Counted from the stretch's first letter, positions 1 through 6,489 are shown. The stretch is DNA of 8,014 nucleotides from a bacterium (GCA_025774405.1 JALGWB010000106.1:1-8014), one strand, 5' to 3'. Notes: generated by a model from the sequence alone, not told the origin. Program-made: numbers and translations.

Positions 1-306
1 CCGGAGGTTACAGTGGTTGAGCCTAATGGTGGTGAGGTATGGGATATGGGGTCGAGTTATGACATTAGGTGGACAGCTACGGACAATGTGGGAGTGGTCT
101 CGGTGGATATAGTGCTGTCGACAGATGGTGGTGTGACGTTTGGGCATACGATAGCGTCGGGAGAGGCGAATGATGGTGTGTATACATGGCTGGTTGATGT
201 GGGTCCGACGAGCCAGGCGCGGGTGAAGGTGGTAGCGTATGATGGTAGTGGCAACAGTGGTGAGGATGTGAGTGATGGGGATTTTGAGTTGCGTGATGTG
301 GGGGTG
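1..306 (+). repeat. Complete 306-base coding repeat unit (102 residues)
   Basis: Base 307 restarts the same sequence as base 1, so one full period is 306 bases, an exact multiple of three. The unit encodes one Ig-like module from PEVTVVEPNGGEVW to DGDFELRDVGV. It is very rich in G (about 42% by hand count) and poor in C (about 12%), unlike the sorting domain that follows. More units probably lie upstream of the window. Confidence 0.85.
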
Positions 307-430
307 CCGGAGGTTACAGTGGTTGAGCCTAATGGTGGTGAGGTATGGGACGAGTGAGGCGCGGGTGAAGGTGGTAGCGCATGATGGTAGTGGCAACAGT
401 GGTGAGGATGTGAGTGATGGGGATTTTGAG
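307..430 (+). repeat. Second repeat unit, internally deleted
   Basis: Bases 307-350 match 1-44 exactly. Bases 351-430 match 209-288 with three differences (213, 214 and 238 of the first unit). The equivalent of 45-208 is missing: 164 bases, not a multiple of three. The two bases GA at the joint (349-350) are shared by both break edges, as expected of slippage or recombination at microhomology, or of a misassembled repeat. Confidence 0.85.
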
Positions 431-736
431 CTCTATGACCCTATGGCGGTTGCGGGTAAGACCGCAGTACCGGAGCGGGTAGTCATAGCCGCTGTTAAGC
501 CCAATCCCATCACGGGGCATGGCACAGTGCACTTCGGCTTACCAGCTGATGGTAGCATAAAGATCACCCTTTACGATGTCTCCGGACGCCGGGTGGCGAC
601 GATTTGTGATGCCAGCTATGCTGCTGGCTATCATTCTGTCAGCTTCGATACTGGCGGACATTTGCAGAGTGGCATCTATCTTGTCACTTTAAGGCAGGGC
701 TCTGAAGTTAGGACCCAAAAAGTAGTGATATCAAGA

Positions 737-771
737 TAGCCTTTGCTTGGTCGCTGAGACCTGATAGGCTA
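737..771 (+). terminator. Possible hairpin at the 3' end of the surface-protein gene
   Basis: TAGCCT (737-742, overlapping the stop codon) pairs with AGGCTA (766-771). Inside, GGTC (749-752) pairs with GACC (758-761) around a five-base loop. There is no T tract after it, so it is at best a weak or factor-dependent terminator or a 3'-end stabilising stem. Confidence 0.3.
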
Positions 772-774
772 ATC

Positions 775-1091
775 CTGTAGCAGCGGAGAGGACAAGGAGA
801 GTGTAAACGAACCAGAGATGGCCAGTGGCGTGCCCACTATTGCCAGGATACCAGGGGCCGAAGCTCCATAACGACCTTATGCCTCCGGATTGAAAGTTGC
901 CTTGACCTCATCTCTATTTATCTAAGCGTTGCTCAGTGGATAGCAAACCTTGTGAGAGAGAACCATACAGTGGCACCTTGACGCAAGTGCAAATGCCGTC
1001 GGGAGTGCATACCTTGGTGTCCGTCGCTGATCGTGCTGGCCAGAGACGCGGAGAGTACCATATGAAGGTTTCTTGCTCAGATCCCACCTAA
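775..1091 (+). pseudogene. Possible decayed gene remnant in otherwise empty DNA
   Basis: No intact gene covers 740-1087. Coding-like stretches occur in different frames of the plus strand. One, ending at a TAA near 870, contains MASGVPTIARIPGAEAP. Another is open from 906 to the TAA at 1089-1091 and includes GTLTQVQMPSGVHTL followed by VSVADRAGQRRGEYHMKV. The latter resembles the 'G-x-H-x-L ... D-x-A-G-N' ending of bacterial extracellular Ig-like modules. No start codon with a ribosome site is evident, and stops break the frame at 891-893 and 903-905. I read this as the tail of an inactivated exported-protein gene, but chance open frames are a real alternative. Between 772 and 905 I see nothing else. 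Confidence 0.3.
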
Positions 1092-2146
1092 AGGCCAGGC
1101 AGAGCCACAGCATTAAGGGTGATATGCCTATCTGAGTATCTATTGCCGACAATGCGATAGCACGCTATGTAGAAATGATATTTGCTTACTGAGAATCTCA
1201 CCACATTTGGCTTATATCTGCCGGGATGACTGATACGTTTGGTCCCTTCGGCAATGCCAACAATCAATGAGGTTCTCGGATGATAGCCCATGTGTTTAAG
1301 CGGTGTCACCCACTCGCCAATACCCGCTTCATCACCGCTGCTATAGCGCCAGCCTTTAACCCGTCTTAACTCATCTGCTGTTTCATAGGGGTGAGTGTGA
1401 AAATCTCCAACGATATCGAGCTGGGGAAACAAATGCGTTGCAACTGCCATCTGCGTTTCCAGGCTTCTAAGATCGTATGTAACCTTGTTGGAAAACCCGA
1501 CTGCACGTAACTGGATATGGACACTTCGAATGTCAATGTGTCTCAGAGCGTAACGTCCGCGAGCCTGGCGCTTCTGATCTGTGGTCTTGGTCGAACCGAA
1601 GCAGATACCATAGGTTTCGGTGAACTTGAGTCCCTTTCTTGGAACTGTGTAAGCCTCGAGAGCCACCAGCACAATGTCTTCAATAGCACGGTCGTCAAGC
1701 CAGATAACCAATTCCTCATGCCTTTCATCCACATCAAATTGCCATTGCGGCTCGAGTTTGGACAGCAGCCTCGCATAGTCTTCCGACCCATAGCCAGTAT
1801 CACTCCATAGCTGCTCAAGTGTACGCAAGTCTCGCTGGTTTATCTGCCACCGCGAGCATGCTGCCTTCTGGCTCGCTCCATAGATCTTGGTTTCATACCA
1901 GGCTTTGGAAAGGCGGTAGTCATCACGGGCAAGCTGGCGTTCGAGTCGGGTTAGATGGGACCTCAAAGGGCCTGTCAGATTATCGGATTCAGGAATGCGA
2001 CCACTCACGAGAGTCGCAAGCAAGCATCGCATGAGATGAGTGCGCAAGCGTTTGTGACGCCGATTGCCGTATCTGCGATCAAGGTAGGCCTGTAAGGCAT
2101 CTTCATAGGCACGTACAATAGTCGTATAGCGAGGAAGTCTAGGCAT
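1088..2146 (-). CDS. JAMM/MPN (JAB1-type) metalloprotease-domain protein with unknown N-terminal region
   Basis: 352 residues from the ATG at 2146-2144. This start has GGAGG eight bases upstream and a promoter directly before it. An in-frame ATG at 2233 would add 29 residues but lies upstream of that promoter. The C-terminal half carries the pieces of a zinc JAMM site: Glu177 in TETYGICFG, H250-T-H252-P in VGDFHTHPYE, and S269-x-x-D272 in YSSGDEAG. JAMM proteins cleave isopeptide or peptide bonds, typically removing ubiquitin-like or sulfur-carrier proteins. The spacing His252 to Ser269 is 16 residues, against the usual 7, implying an inserted loop. The first 150 residues are Arg-rich and probably helical, and I do not recognise them. 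No ubiquitin-like, E1 or E2 gene is visible nearby, so the substrate is unknown. The gene is a single unit, convergent with the left-hand genes, and is likely accessory. Confidence 0.75.
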   Translation of the reverse strand: MPRLPRYTTIVRAYEDALQAYLDRRYGNRRHKRLRTHLMRCLLATLVSGRIPESDNLTGPLRSHLTRLERQLARDDYRLSKAWYETKIYGASQKAACSRWQINQRDLRTLEQLWSDTGYGSEDYARLLSKLEPQWQFDVDERHEELVIWLDDRAIEDIVLVALEAYTVPRKGLKFTETYGICFGSTKTTDQKRQARGRYALRHIDIRSVHIQLRAVGFSNKVTYDLRSLETQMAVATHLFPQLDIVGDFHTHPYETADELRRVKGWRYSSGDEAGIGEWVTPLKHMGYHPRTSLIVGIAEGTKRISHPGRYKPNVVRFSVSKYHFYIACYRIVGNRYSDRHITLNAVALPGL

Positions 2147-2165
2147 GCGTTGAACCTCCAGCCCG

Positions 2166-2194
2166 ATTTTACGGCAGACGCTGATGCAAGTCAA
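2166..2194 (-). promoter_or_regulatory. Sigma70-type promoter of the JAMM gene
   Basis: Read on the minus strand, TTGACT (2194-2189) and TAAAAT (2171-2166) are separated by exactly 17 bases, each one base from consensus. Transcription would begin about 2158-2160, at the ribosome site (2159-2155), giving a very short leader of roughly 15 bases. This supports the start at 2146. Confidence 0.65.
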
Positions 2195-2297
2195 GCAGGT
2201 GGGGAAACAGCCGCAGAGTCTCAGGCTGTCCATAGATCTTGACCTGTGGTAGCTTGCATGGCAGGCTCGTCGATAGTCGCAAAGCGAGGAGGAACTG

Positions 2298-2691
2298 ATG
2301 GGAAACAGGTTTGAGACTCATGGAGATTTCAGTTGGACTGAGCTGCTGACCCGTGAACTTGAGGCTTCAAAGAAGTTCTATGCAGACCTTCTCGGCTGGC
2401 AGATGGAATCCGTGCCAATGCAAGAAGGCGGATACATATTGATCAAGGTGGGGGATCAAGCCGTTGCTGGAATAATGGTGATGCCACATCAAGTTCCCGA
2501 TGACGTGCCCTCGCACCGGGCGGTCTATGTTACTGTGCACGATGTTGATGCCAGAGCACAGAAAGCCCTTGGGGCTGGGGGCTAGGATAGTCGTGCCTCC
2601 TGCCGATATCCCGGACGTTGGTAGGTTCTGCACCATCCAGGATCCGCAGGGTGGGGTCATAAGCCTTATAGCCTACAAACATAAAGCCTAG
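2298..2691 (+). pseudogene. VOC-family (glyoxalase/bleomycin-resistance fold) protein, single-base frameshift
   Basis: The ATG at 2298 has GAGGAGG five bases upstream. The first frame reads HGDFSWTELLTRELEASKKF and on through ADLLGWQ and AVYVTVHDVDA to a stop at 2583-2585. The second part, ARIVVPPADIPDVGRF then TIQDPQGGVISLIAY, continues one base further on and ends at 2691. Joined, they give about 130 residues, the full length of a two-module VOC protein of the SgaA-N-like/YdcJ-type small group (WTEL opening, VPP-x-DIP-x-VGRF near the end). Removing one G from the G5 run at 2576-2580 restores a continuous ...KALGAGARIVVPP. Such proteins bind or modify small molecules, often with a metal; this one's substrate is unknown. 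It stands alone, divergent from the JAMM gene. A sequencing error in the G run would make it an intact gene. Confidence 0.75.
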
Positions 2692-2837
2692 AGGATAACT
2701 CTCCCGATCATCGCAACCTGATCCACGAGCCGCAGTGTTAGTGGTGCCAGGACTTTTGTAGACATGGGCAACAACGGCTATTTCCAAGAAGACCACCAGC
2801 ATATCTTCAGACAGCCTGTTATTACCACCCCGGGGGG

Positions 2838-2862
2838 GTCACCATGTCCCCACCCCACCAAT
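2838..2862. other. G/C-tract patch upstream of the ksgA promoter
   Basis: A run of seven G (2832-2838) is followed on the same strand by CCCC and CCCC blocks (about 2848-2858). On the minus strand this reads GGTGGGGTGGGGACATGG, four G runs that could form a two-layer quadruplex, about ten bases from the -35 element. It has no T tract, so it is not a convincing terminator for the VOC gene. The rest of 2692-2869 shows no recognisable feature. Confidence 0.25.
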
Positions 2863-2869
2863 GGTTGGC

Positions 2870-2898
2870 TTGACATAGCGGATGCTGTATGCTATAAT
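2870..2898 (+). promoter_or_regulatory. Perfect sigma70 consensus promoter upstream of ksgA
   Basis: TTGACA (2870-2875) and TATAAT (2893-2898) are both exact consensus with the optimal 17-base spacer; a TGC lies just before the -10. Transcription should start near 2904-2905. It would drive the leader described next and probably the ksgA operon. A fully consensus promoter is unusual for a housekeeping gene and suggests high-level synthesis of the leader RNA. Confidence 0.85.
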
Positions 2899-2908
2899 GC
2901 AACAGTGT

Positions 2909-2938
2909 AAGGAGGTGATGTCGAAGGCAGCTTGTTAG
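2909..2938 (+). promoter_or_regulatory. Eleven-base Shine-Dalgarno match with a six-codon ORF
   Basis: AAGGAGGTGAT (2909-2919) is fully complementary to the usual 3' end of 16S rRNA (ATCACCTCCTT). The only nearby ATG (2918) overlaps it and opens the six-codon frame MSKAAC, stopping at 2936-2938. The two-base gap from GGAGG to ATG is too short for efficient initiation, so this may be a ribosome-holding site, a leader peptide or a chance match. Confidence 0.4.
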
Positions 2939-2948
2939 AGGTTTCGGA

Positions 2949-2971
2949 CTCAGACGAGCGGAAGGTCTGAG
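2949..2971 (+). promoter_or_regulatory. Leader hairpin
   Basis: CTCAGAC and GTCTGAG form seven perfect pairs around the loop GAGCGGAAG. It lies just upstream of the GAGG ribosome site of ksgA, and its right arm contains the TGA (2968-2970) that closes the ksgA frame upstream. Confidence 0.5.
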
Positions 2972-2988
2972 ACAACGAGGATAAGCAA

Positions 2989-3921
2989 GTGAGCCTCTGG
3001 CAAGCATTCGACTGCAGCTCTAGCAAGTTCCTGGAAGTGTGTACGCTCGCGCTTCCAGTTTTCTTTTTCAGTGCAGCTGTCTCGCAGCTGAGCCTCCTCA
3101 AAAAACATGGTGTCCGACTTCGCAAGCAGCTTGGTCAGCACATCCTTATCGACGATAACATCGCTCGCAAGATCGTTAGTGCTCTGGGGCTTGAGAAGTC
3201 CCACGGTGTAATAGAGATCGGTTCAGGGCTTGGTGCATTAACCCGTCGCATAGTCGAGCATGCCGGGCAGGTTATCGCAGTCGAGGTGGATCCGCGCCTG
3301 GTCTCCATCTTGCGGGATGAGATGGATGGCAGGCCAGGGCTGACTATAACCCAGGCGAATTTCCTCAAGATGGATCTCGGCGAAATCGTCCACACCCACC
3401 CTGAAATCTCGACATGGAAGGTTCTTGGCAATCTCCCTTATTACATTACGAGTGCTATTCTCATGAAGCTCGTGGAAAGCCGCAAGTACTTCTCAGAGGC
3501 GGTTATTACGGTACAAGATGAGTTTGCAAGGCGACTCGTAGCAGCACCTGGAAAGAAGGATTACTCATCGCTATCAATTTATGTTCAATATAGATTCCAA
3601 CCCGAAGTCCTTTTCATCGTAAAGCCGACAAGTTTCTTCCCACGACCTGACGTGCGGTCAGCCGTTGTGCGCCTTAGAGTGCTTGAGCGTCCAAGCGTCA
3701 ATCTAGAGGACGAGGGGCTTTTCTTTCAGACTATAAGAGCAGCGTTCGGGCAGAGGCGCAAGACCCTGAGAAAAAGCCTCAGGCAGATACCTGGGCTAAC
3801 GCCAAAGATCATGGGCGAGCTCGGCCGCATGTCAGGCGTGGGACTTGATAGGAGGCCTGAAATGGTCTCCATCGAAGAATTTGCCAGCCTTTCAAATGCC
3901 ATTAAGGAAGTACTGGGGTGA
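2989..3921 (+). CDS. rsmA (ksgA): 16S rRNA (adenine(1518)-N6/adenine(1519)-N6)-dimethyltransferase
   Basis: RsmA/KsgA uses S-adenosylmethionine to dimethylate two adjacent adenines in the 3'-end hairpin of 16S rRNA, a late step of small-subunit maturation in the cytoplasm. Visible motifs: LKKHGVRLRKQLGQHIL (37-53, the family N-terminus), SAM motif I VIEIGSGLGALT (74-85), acidic EVD (99-101), catalytic NLPYY (148-152), FFPRPDVRSAVVRL, and the C-terminal AAFGQRRKTLRKSL. From the GTG at 2989, which has GAGG eight bases before it, the protein is 310 residues, about 35 longer than usual. The extra N-terminus (Cys/Phe/Ser-rich, with VFFF encoded by the terminator T tract) does not look like the family. 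No ATG, GTG or TTG lies in frame between the terminator and the conserved part; only CTG at 3088 would give the normal length. The start is therefore uncertain, the identity is not. Confidence 0.95.
   Translation: MSLWQAFDCSSSKFLEVCTLALPVFFFSAAVSQLSLLKKHGVRLRKQLGQHILIDDNIARKIVSALGLEKSHGVIEIGSGLGALTRRIVEHAGQVIAVEVDPRLVSILRDEMDGRPGLTITQANFLKMDLGEIVHTHPEISTWKVLGNLPYYITSAILMKLVESRKYFSEAVITVQDEFARRLVAAPGKKDYSSLSIYVQYRFQPEVLFIVKPTSFFPRPDVRSAVVRLRVLERPSVNLEDEGLFFQTIRAAFGQRRKTLRKSLRQIPGLTPKIMGELGRMSGVGLDRRPEMVSIEEFASLSNAIKEVLG
3031..3068 (+). terminator. Intrinsic terminator or attenuator hairpin
   Basis: CTGGAAGTGTG (3031-3041) pairs along 11 positions (two G-U) with CGCGCTTCCAG (3048-3058) around a six-base loop. 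TTTTCTTTTT (3059-3068) follows at once. This is the standard form of a Rho-independent terminator. Its position, 160 bases after a consensus promoter and inside the predicted 5' end of ksgA, suggests either an RNA gene end or an attenuator. Confidence 0.65.
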
Positions 3922-5891
3922 GGCTGGGTATCATGGCATTTGTTTTCCTGATAGCGGTCTTCCTGATGTTTACCAATGTCTTTGGGGCTGAGGATAGTGA
4001 TTCCGTTGCGGTCTATTCAGATACCACCGGAACTGACTTGTCGGAAACCGGAGTTTCAGGCGAAGGTCTGCCCGAAGAGGAATCCCAGATCCAGCCCCCC
4101 CGAAAAGCGGGCGAGATGAACTGGTGGGATGTGCATCCATCCTCAAGTCTTTCGATAAGGAAGGAGAAGGATGTTACCAACTGGGAAACCAGGATCAATC
4201 TTAGCAAGAGACTCAACGAGAGGATTACACTCAGGCTCGACACGAGTGTCCACACTCGTGAGAATAGCACGCTAAATAGATCCGACTCCGATGATGCCAC
4301 CACTGCAGATCTCAAGTATAGGTTCAATGATGACATATCCTTCGGTATTACCTATAACGCAGTCGTTAGTGCCCGGCGTTTTGGCCTGCATGGGGGTAGC
4401 CCGGCAGATCGGCGTAAGAAGGAGAGCTTCAGAGTCTCATCGGATTTCAATCGGGCTCTTACTGATGCAGTTGATGTTCGTGTCAGAATTGTCGCAGGTA
4501 GCACCAAAAACTTCTCAAGCCGTGTTCGTAACAACGGCATAAGCCAGGATTTTTCGGCATCGGTTTCCTATGCTCCGAATGACGTCTTGAGTGCCTCGCT
4601 GGCATACAACGGAAAGCGGTTGCTGCTTGACTCCGAGATCGACTCAAGTGGTGTTACTCTGTTCAGTTCCCATGATAGAACGTTCAATCAGGGATTATCA
4701 TTTGGATCAACCTATCGGGCAGCCCCTGGTATCACGATCAGCTTTGATGCATCCCGCCGTGACTATCGCAAGCAGCATCCAGATCCTAAAAAGAATGCTC
4801 AGGAAACCGAAGCAGGTAGCGGGCGATCGGCGTCAGTTACCTCATCTTTCAAAATGGTTAAGCGCTTCAGCTGGGATCTCTCTGTAGGTTTCGATGAATC
4901 TCGGAGGACTTACGAGCTCAATACTGCAAGAAACAGTTTCATCAGAAGCTCACAGCTGAGGGGAAGCGCCAAACTTCTTCCGTGGGCTGGTGCCACCATC
5001 AATCTCGGCGGAGAACGCAAGATCACGAGAAGTGAATATCAGACAGAGGATACAGGTGACGACATCCATAAATCGCTTACATTCAAGTTGACACAAAGCC
5101 TTGGGAACAAGGCAAACCTTAGCCTCACAGCGCTTTCAGACCTTGTCTCGATTTCTTATGACGATAAGGAAGCCAACCCCAAAGATCGTGACCGCCAGAG
5201 CAATCGGGTCAGCATGGATATTGACTACCAGCCTCTGAAGAACATATCGACCAAGCTTGCTGGTGAGTACTCTGTGGAGCAGTCAGTATACATAAAAGCA
5301 ACTTCGTCGGCTAACAACCGCACCGCACGCAAGTATCGTGTCTCAGGGAGCTACAAGATTACAACCTTCAGGAATGTCAAGATCGTCCAGAGTTATGACA
5401 TCTCAGCCATTTATACTTTTTACCACTTTGCTGAGTCCAAGAATACACTTGTCAGGAATTCAAATGTTAAGAGCAGGTTAAGTTTCCCTGTAACGAGCCG
5501 TCTGAAAATCAATCTCAGTCACACTTACAAGTTTCAGGATCAGGGTAATTACGCGGAACGCAACGGGGCTGGATACTATGACCCTTCAACTGAGACTGAG
5601 TCCCATTCACTCAATCTCGGCATCAATTATAAGATCTTTAAGAAACTCAATCTGGTTGTTCGACAGGGTTATTTTCTGCAAAGGAGCTGGCGATACAGGG
5701 ATGGCAACAAACAGCTCGACTACGAGACGACAACTTCCGAAATTATGGGCAGAGTGGCATTCAATTATGAGATTGGCAGCAGAACTAAGGTCTCCCTCAC
5801 TGTGGATCAGAATCTTAAGGAAGGCAAGCGCGTGAATGAGGCATTCAAGAATTACAGGAATATAGAGTTCGAGGTGTCGCATGTTTTCTAA
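3918..5891 (+). CDS. Outer-membrane beta-barrel protein of unknown function
   Basis: 657 residues. The GTG start overlaps the ksgA stop (GTGA), indicating translational coupling; an ATG at 3933 is an alternative. Residues 6-22 are a hydrophobic signal peptide with likely cleavage near 23/24 (NVFG-AED). An acidic, Ser/Thr-rich linker follows to about residue 60, ending in NWWDVHP. From about residue 70 to the end the protein alternates polar and hydrophobic or aromatic residues in strand-turn-strand pairs (for example LSLTALSDLVSISY, LNLGINYKIFKKLNLVV), and it ends in FEVSHVF. A terminal Phe is the usual signal for the BAM insertion machinery. The strand content suggests a large barrel, perhaps 20 or more strands. 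I cannot place it in a named family; LptD- or SprA-like barrels are possible analogies only. The following lipoproteins may be its partners. Confidence 0.8.
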   Translation: MRLGIMAFVFLIAVFLMFTNVFGAEDSDSVAVYSDTTGTDLSETGVSGEGLPEEESQIQPPRKAGEMNWWDVHPSSSLSIRKEKDVTNWETRINLSKRLNERITLRLDTSVHTRENSTLNRSDSDDATTADLKYRFNDDISFGITYNAVVSARRFGLHGGSPADRRKKESFRVSSDFNRALTDAVDVRVRIVAGSTKNFSSRVRNNGISQDFSASVSYAPNDVLSASLAYNGKRLLLDSEIDSSGVTLFSSHDRTFNQGLSFGSTYRAAPGITISFDASRRDYRKQHPDPKKNAQETEAGSGRSASVTSSFKMVKRFSWDLSVGFDESRRTYELNTARNSFIRSSQLRGSAKLLPWAGATINLGGERKITRSEYQTEDTGDDIHKSLTFKLTQSLGNKANLSLTALSDLVSISYDDKEANPKDRDRQSNRVSMDIDYQPLKNISTKLAGEYSVEQSVYIKATSSANNRTARKYRVSGSYKITTFRNVKIVQSYDISAIYTFYHFAESKNTLVRNSNVKSRLSFPVTSRLKINLSHTYKFQDQGNYAERNGAGYYDPSTETESHSLNLGINYKIFKKLNLVVRQGYFLQRSWRYRDGNKQLDYETTTSEIMGRVAFNYEIGSRTKVSLTVDQNLKEGKRVNEAFKNYRNIEFEVSHVF

Positions 5892-6489
5892 CCGCAGAGG
5901 GATCGCATTGCTGATGATCGGGTTGGTTGTACTTGCTCTGGTTGCCTGTGATACCTTCTCGGTGAGGGATGCTGAACAACCAACTGGCGGCGTGACTGTG
6001 TTCGAAGTACCACGGAATCCAACGACGGTGATCTCCAATCTTATCAATGTGATGCGTAATCTTGACGCAATCAACTATGAAGACCTCTTCTCGGAGGATT
6101 TTGTCTTTGTCCCCGATTCGAGGGATGTCCAGGAGTTTGACAACTACTATCCCGGGGTCTTGACGGAGTGGGGAACCGATGTGGAAGTCAACGTTGGCAA
6201 TCAGCTGCTAGATCCAGGCAGGACTGAATTGATCTGGCTGGTCTTCACAAGTGAGCCCAATGTTATCGAAGAGACCGACACGAGCTATGTTTTCCAGAAT
6301 GATTATGAGCTCACTGTTGTTGGTGAGGAGTGGGACATCTATTACGGGACTTCCATTCTTTCCATACACCTTGAGCTTGACGGGCTTTGGTATATCAATA
6401 AGTGGGAGGATTTTAGACCCGAAGAAGAGCCTGAAGGAAGCAGTGGAACCTGGGGTATCCTTAAAGGCTTGGTTCGGGCGTCGATGTAA
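5881..6489 (+). CDS. Lipoprotein, possibly NTF2-like fold (first of a tandem pair)
   Basis: 202 residues. The ATG overlaps the end of the barrel gene by 11 bases and has GAGGT a few bases upstream, inside that gene. A short basic N-terminus and hydrophobic stretch lead to the lipobox L20-V-A-C23, so the protein should be lipid-anchored at Cys23. The +2 residue is Asp, which in Enterobacteria keeps lipoproteins in the inner membrane; that rule may not hold here. The body runs from NPTTVISNLINVMRNLDAINYEDLF through DFVFVPD to WYINKWEDFRP. A helix pair followed by strands with 'YEDLFSEDFVF' is typical of small NTF2/SnoaL-like domains seen in uncultured-phylum lipoproteins; this fold assignment is by pattern only. 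Expected location is the periplasm. It resembles its downstream neighbour. Function unknown. Confidence 0.75.
   Translation: MFSNRRGIALLMIGLVVLALVACDTFSVRDAEQPTGGVTVFEVPRNPTTVISNLINVMRNLDAINYEDLFSEDFVFVPDSRDVQEFDNYYPGVLTEWGTDVEVNVGNQLLDPGRTELIWLVFTSEPNVIEETDTSYVFQNDYELTVVGEEWDIYYGTSILSIHLELDGLWYINKWEDFRPEEEPEGSSGTWGILKGLVRASM

Larger units (their letters stand above)
1..739 (+). pseudogene. Secreted repeat protein with T9SS-like C-terminal sorting domain, 5' partial and frameshifted
   Basis: The reading frame is open from base 1 and enters from outside the window. It encodes Ig-like repeats opening with VEPNGGEVW, a motif common in surface proteins of uncultured diderms. That frame stops at 355-357 just after a 164-base deletion. 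The coding sense continues one frame over (from about 351, TSEARVKVV) to the stop at 737-739. The last 80 or so residues look like a type A sorting/FlgD-like domain: KPNP, then FGLP, LYDVSGRRV, AGYHSV and SGIYLVTL, ending in KVVISR. In type IX secretion this domain directs export and surface attachment and is usually removed. The mature protein was probably an extracellular adhesin or enzyme, but its N-terminal part is outside the window. The break could be a true mutation or a collapsed repeat in the assembly. Domain assignment is firm; the pseudogene status is less certain. Confidence 0.8.
2905..3068 (+). ncRNA. Candidate small RNA or attenuator leader (about 164 nt) upstream of / overlapping ksgA
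   Basis: Between the consensus promoter and a strong intrinsic terminator lies about 164 bases with RNA-like structure. It opens with AAGGAGGTGAT, followed by a perfect 7-bp hairpin (CTCAGAC 2949-2955 with GTCTGAG 2965-2971). Next is a GAGG site (2977-2980) that could pair with CCTC (2994-2997), then the terminator stem. Five GGA triplets occur, one in the loop of the first hairpin. I do not recognise a known riboswitch or RNA family. It may be a free small RNA, or a leader that controls read-through into ksgA. The in-frame extension of KsgA runs through its 3' half, so part of it may instead be coding. Confidence 0.45.

Noticed and set aside
1..430. CRISPR array or mobile element for the repeats
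   Set aside because: The 306-base period is an exact codon multiple and encodes a protein module; no spacers, inverted ends or transposase are seen.
2147..2233. 29-residue N-terminal extension of the JAMM protein from ATG 2233
   Set aside because: It is Cys-rich, lies upstream of the promoter at 2166-2194, and the ATG at 2146 has a good GGAGG site.
2239..2277. TTGACC (2239-2244) as a promoter for the VOC gene
   Set aside because: No acceptable -10 hexamer occurs at 16-19 bases; GATAGT is too far.
2821..2862. G/C-rich inverted segment as a terminator of the VOC gene
   Set aside because: The arms pair poorly and no T tract follows.
2905..3068. Known riboswitch, 6S, SRP or T-box RNA in the ksgA leader
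   Set aside because: None of the signature motifs I could recall for these families was found, and the two ends do not pair as in 6S RNA.
2950..3204. Minus-strand frame of 84 codons with a charged, coiled-coil-like translation
   Set aside because: It lies opposite ksgA and the leader, covers the conserved LGQHIL region, and has no ribosome site; it is a shadow frame.
5607..6074. 155-codon minus-strand frame across the barrel/lipoprotein junction
   Set aside because: It is antisense to two well-supported genes and its translation has no recognisable features.
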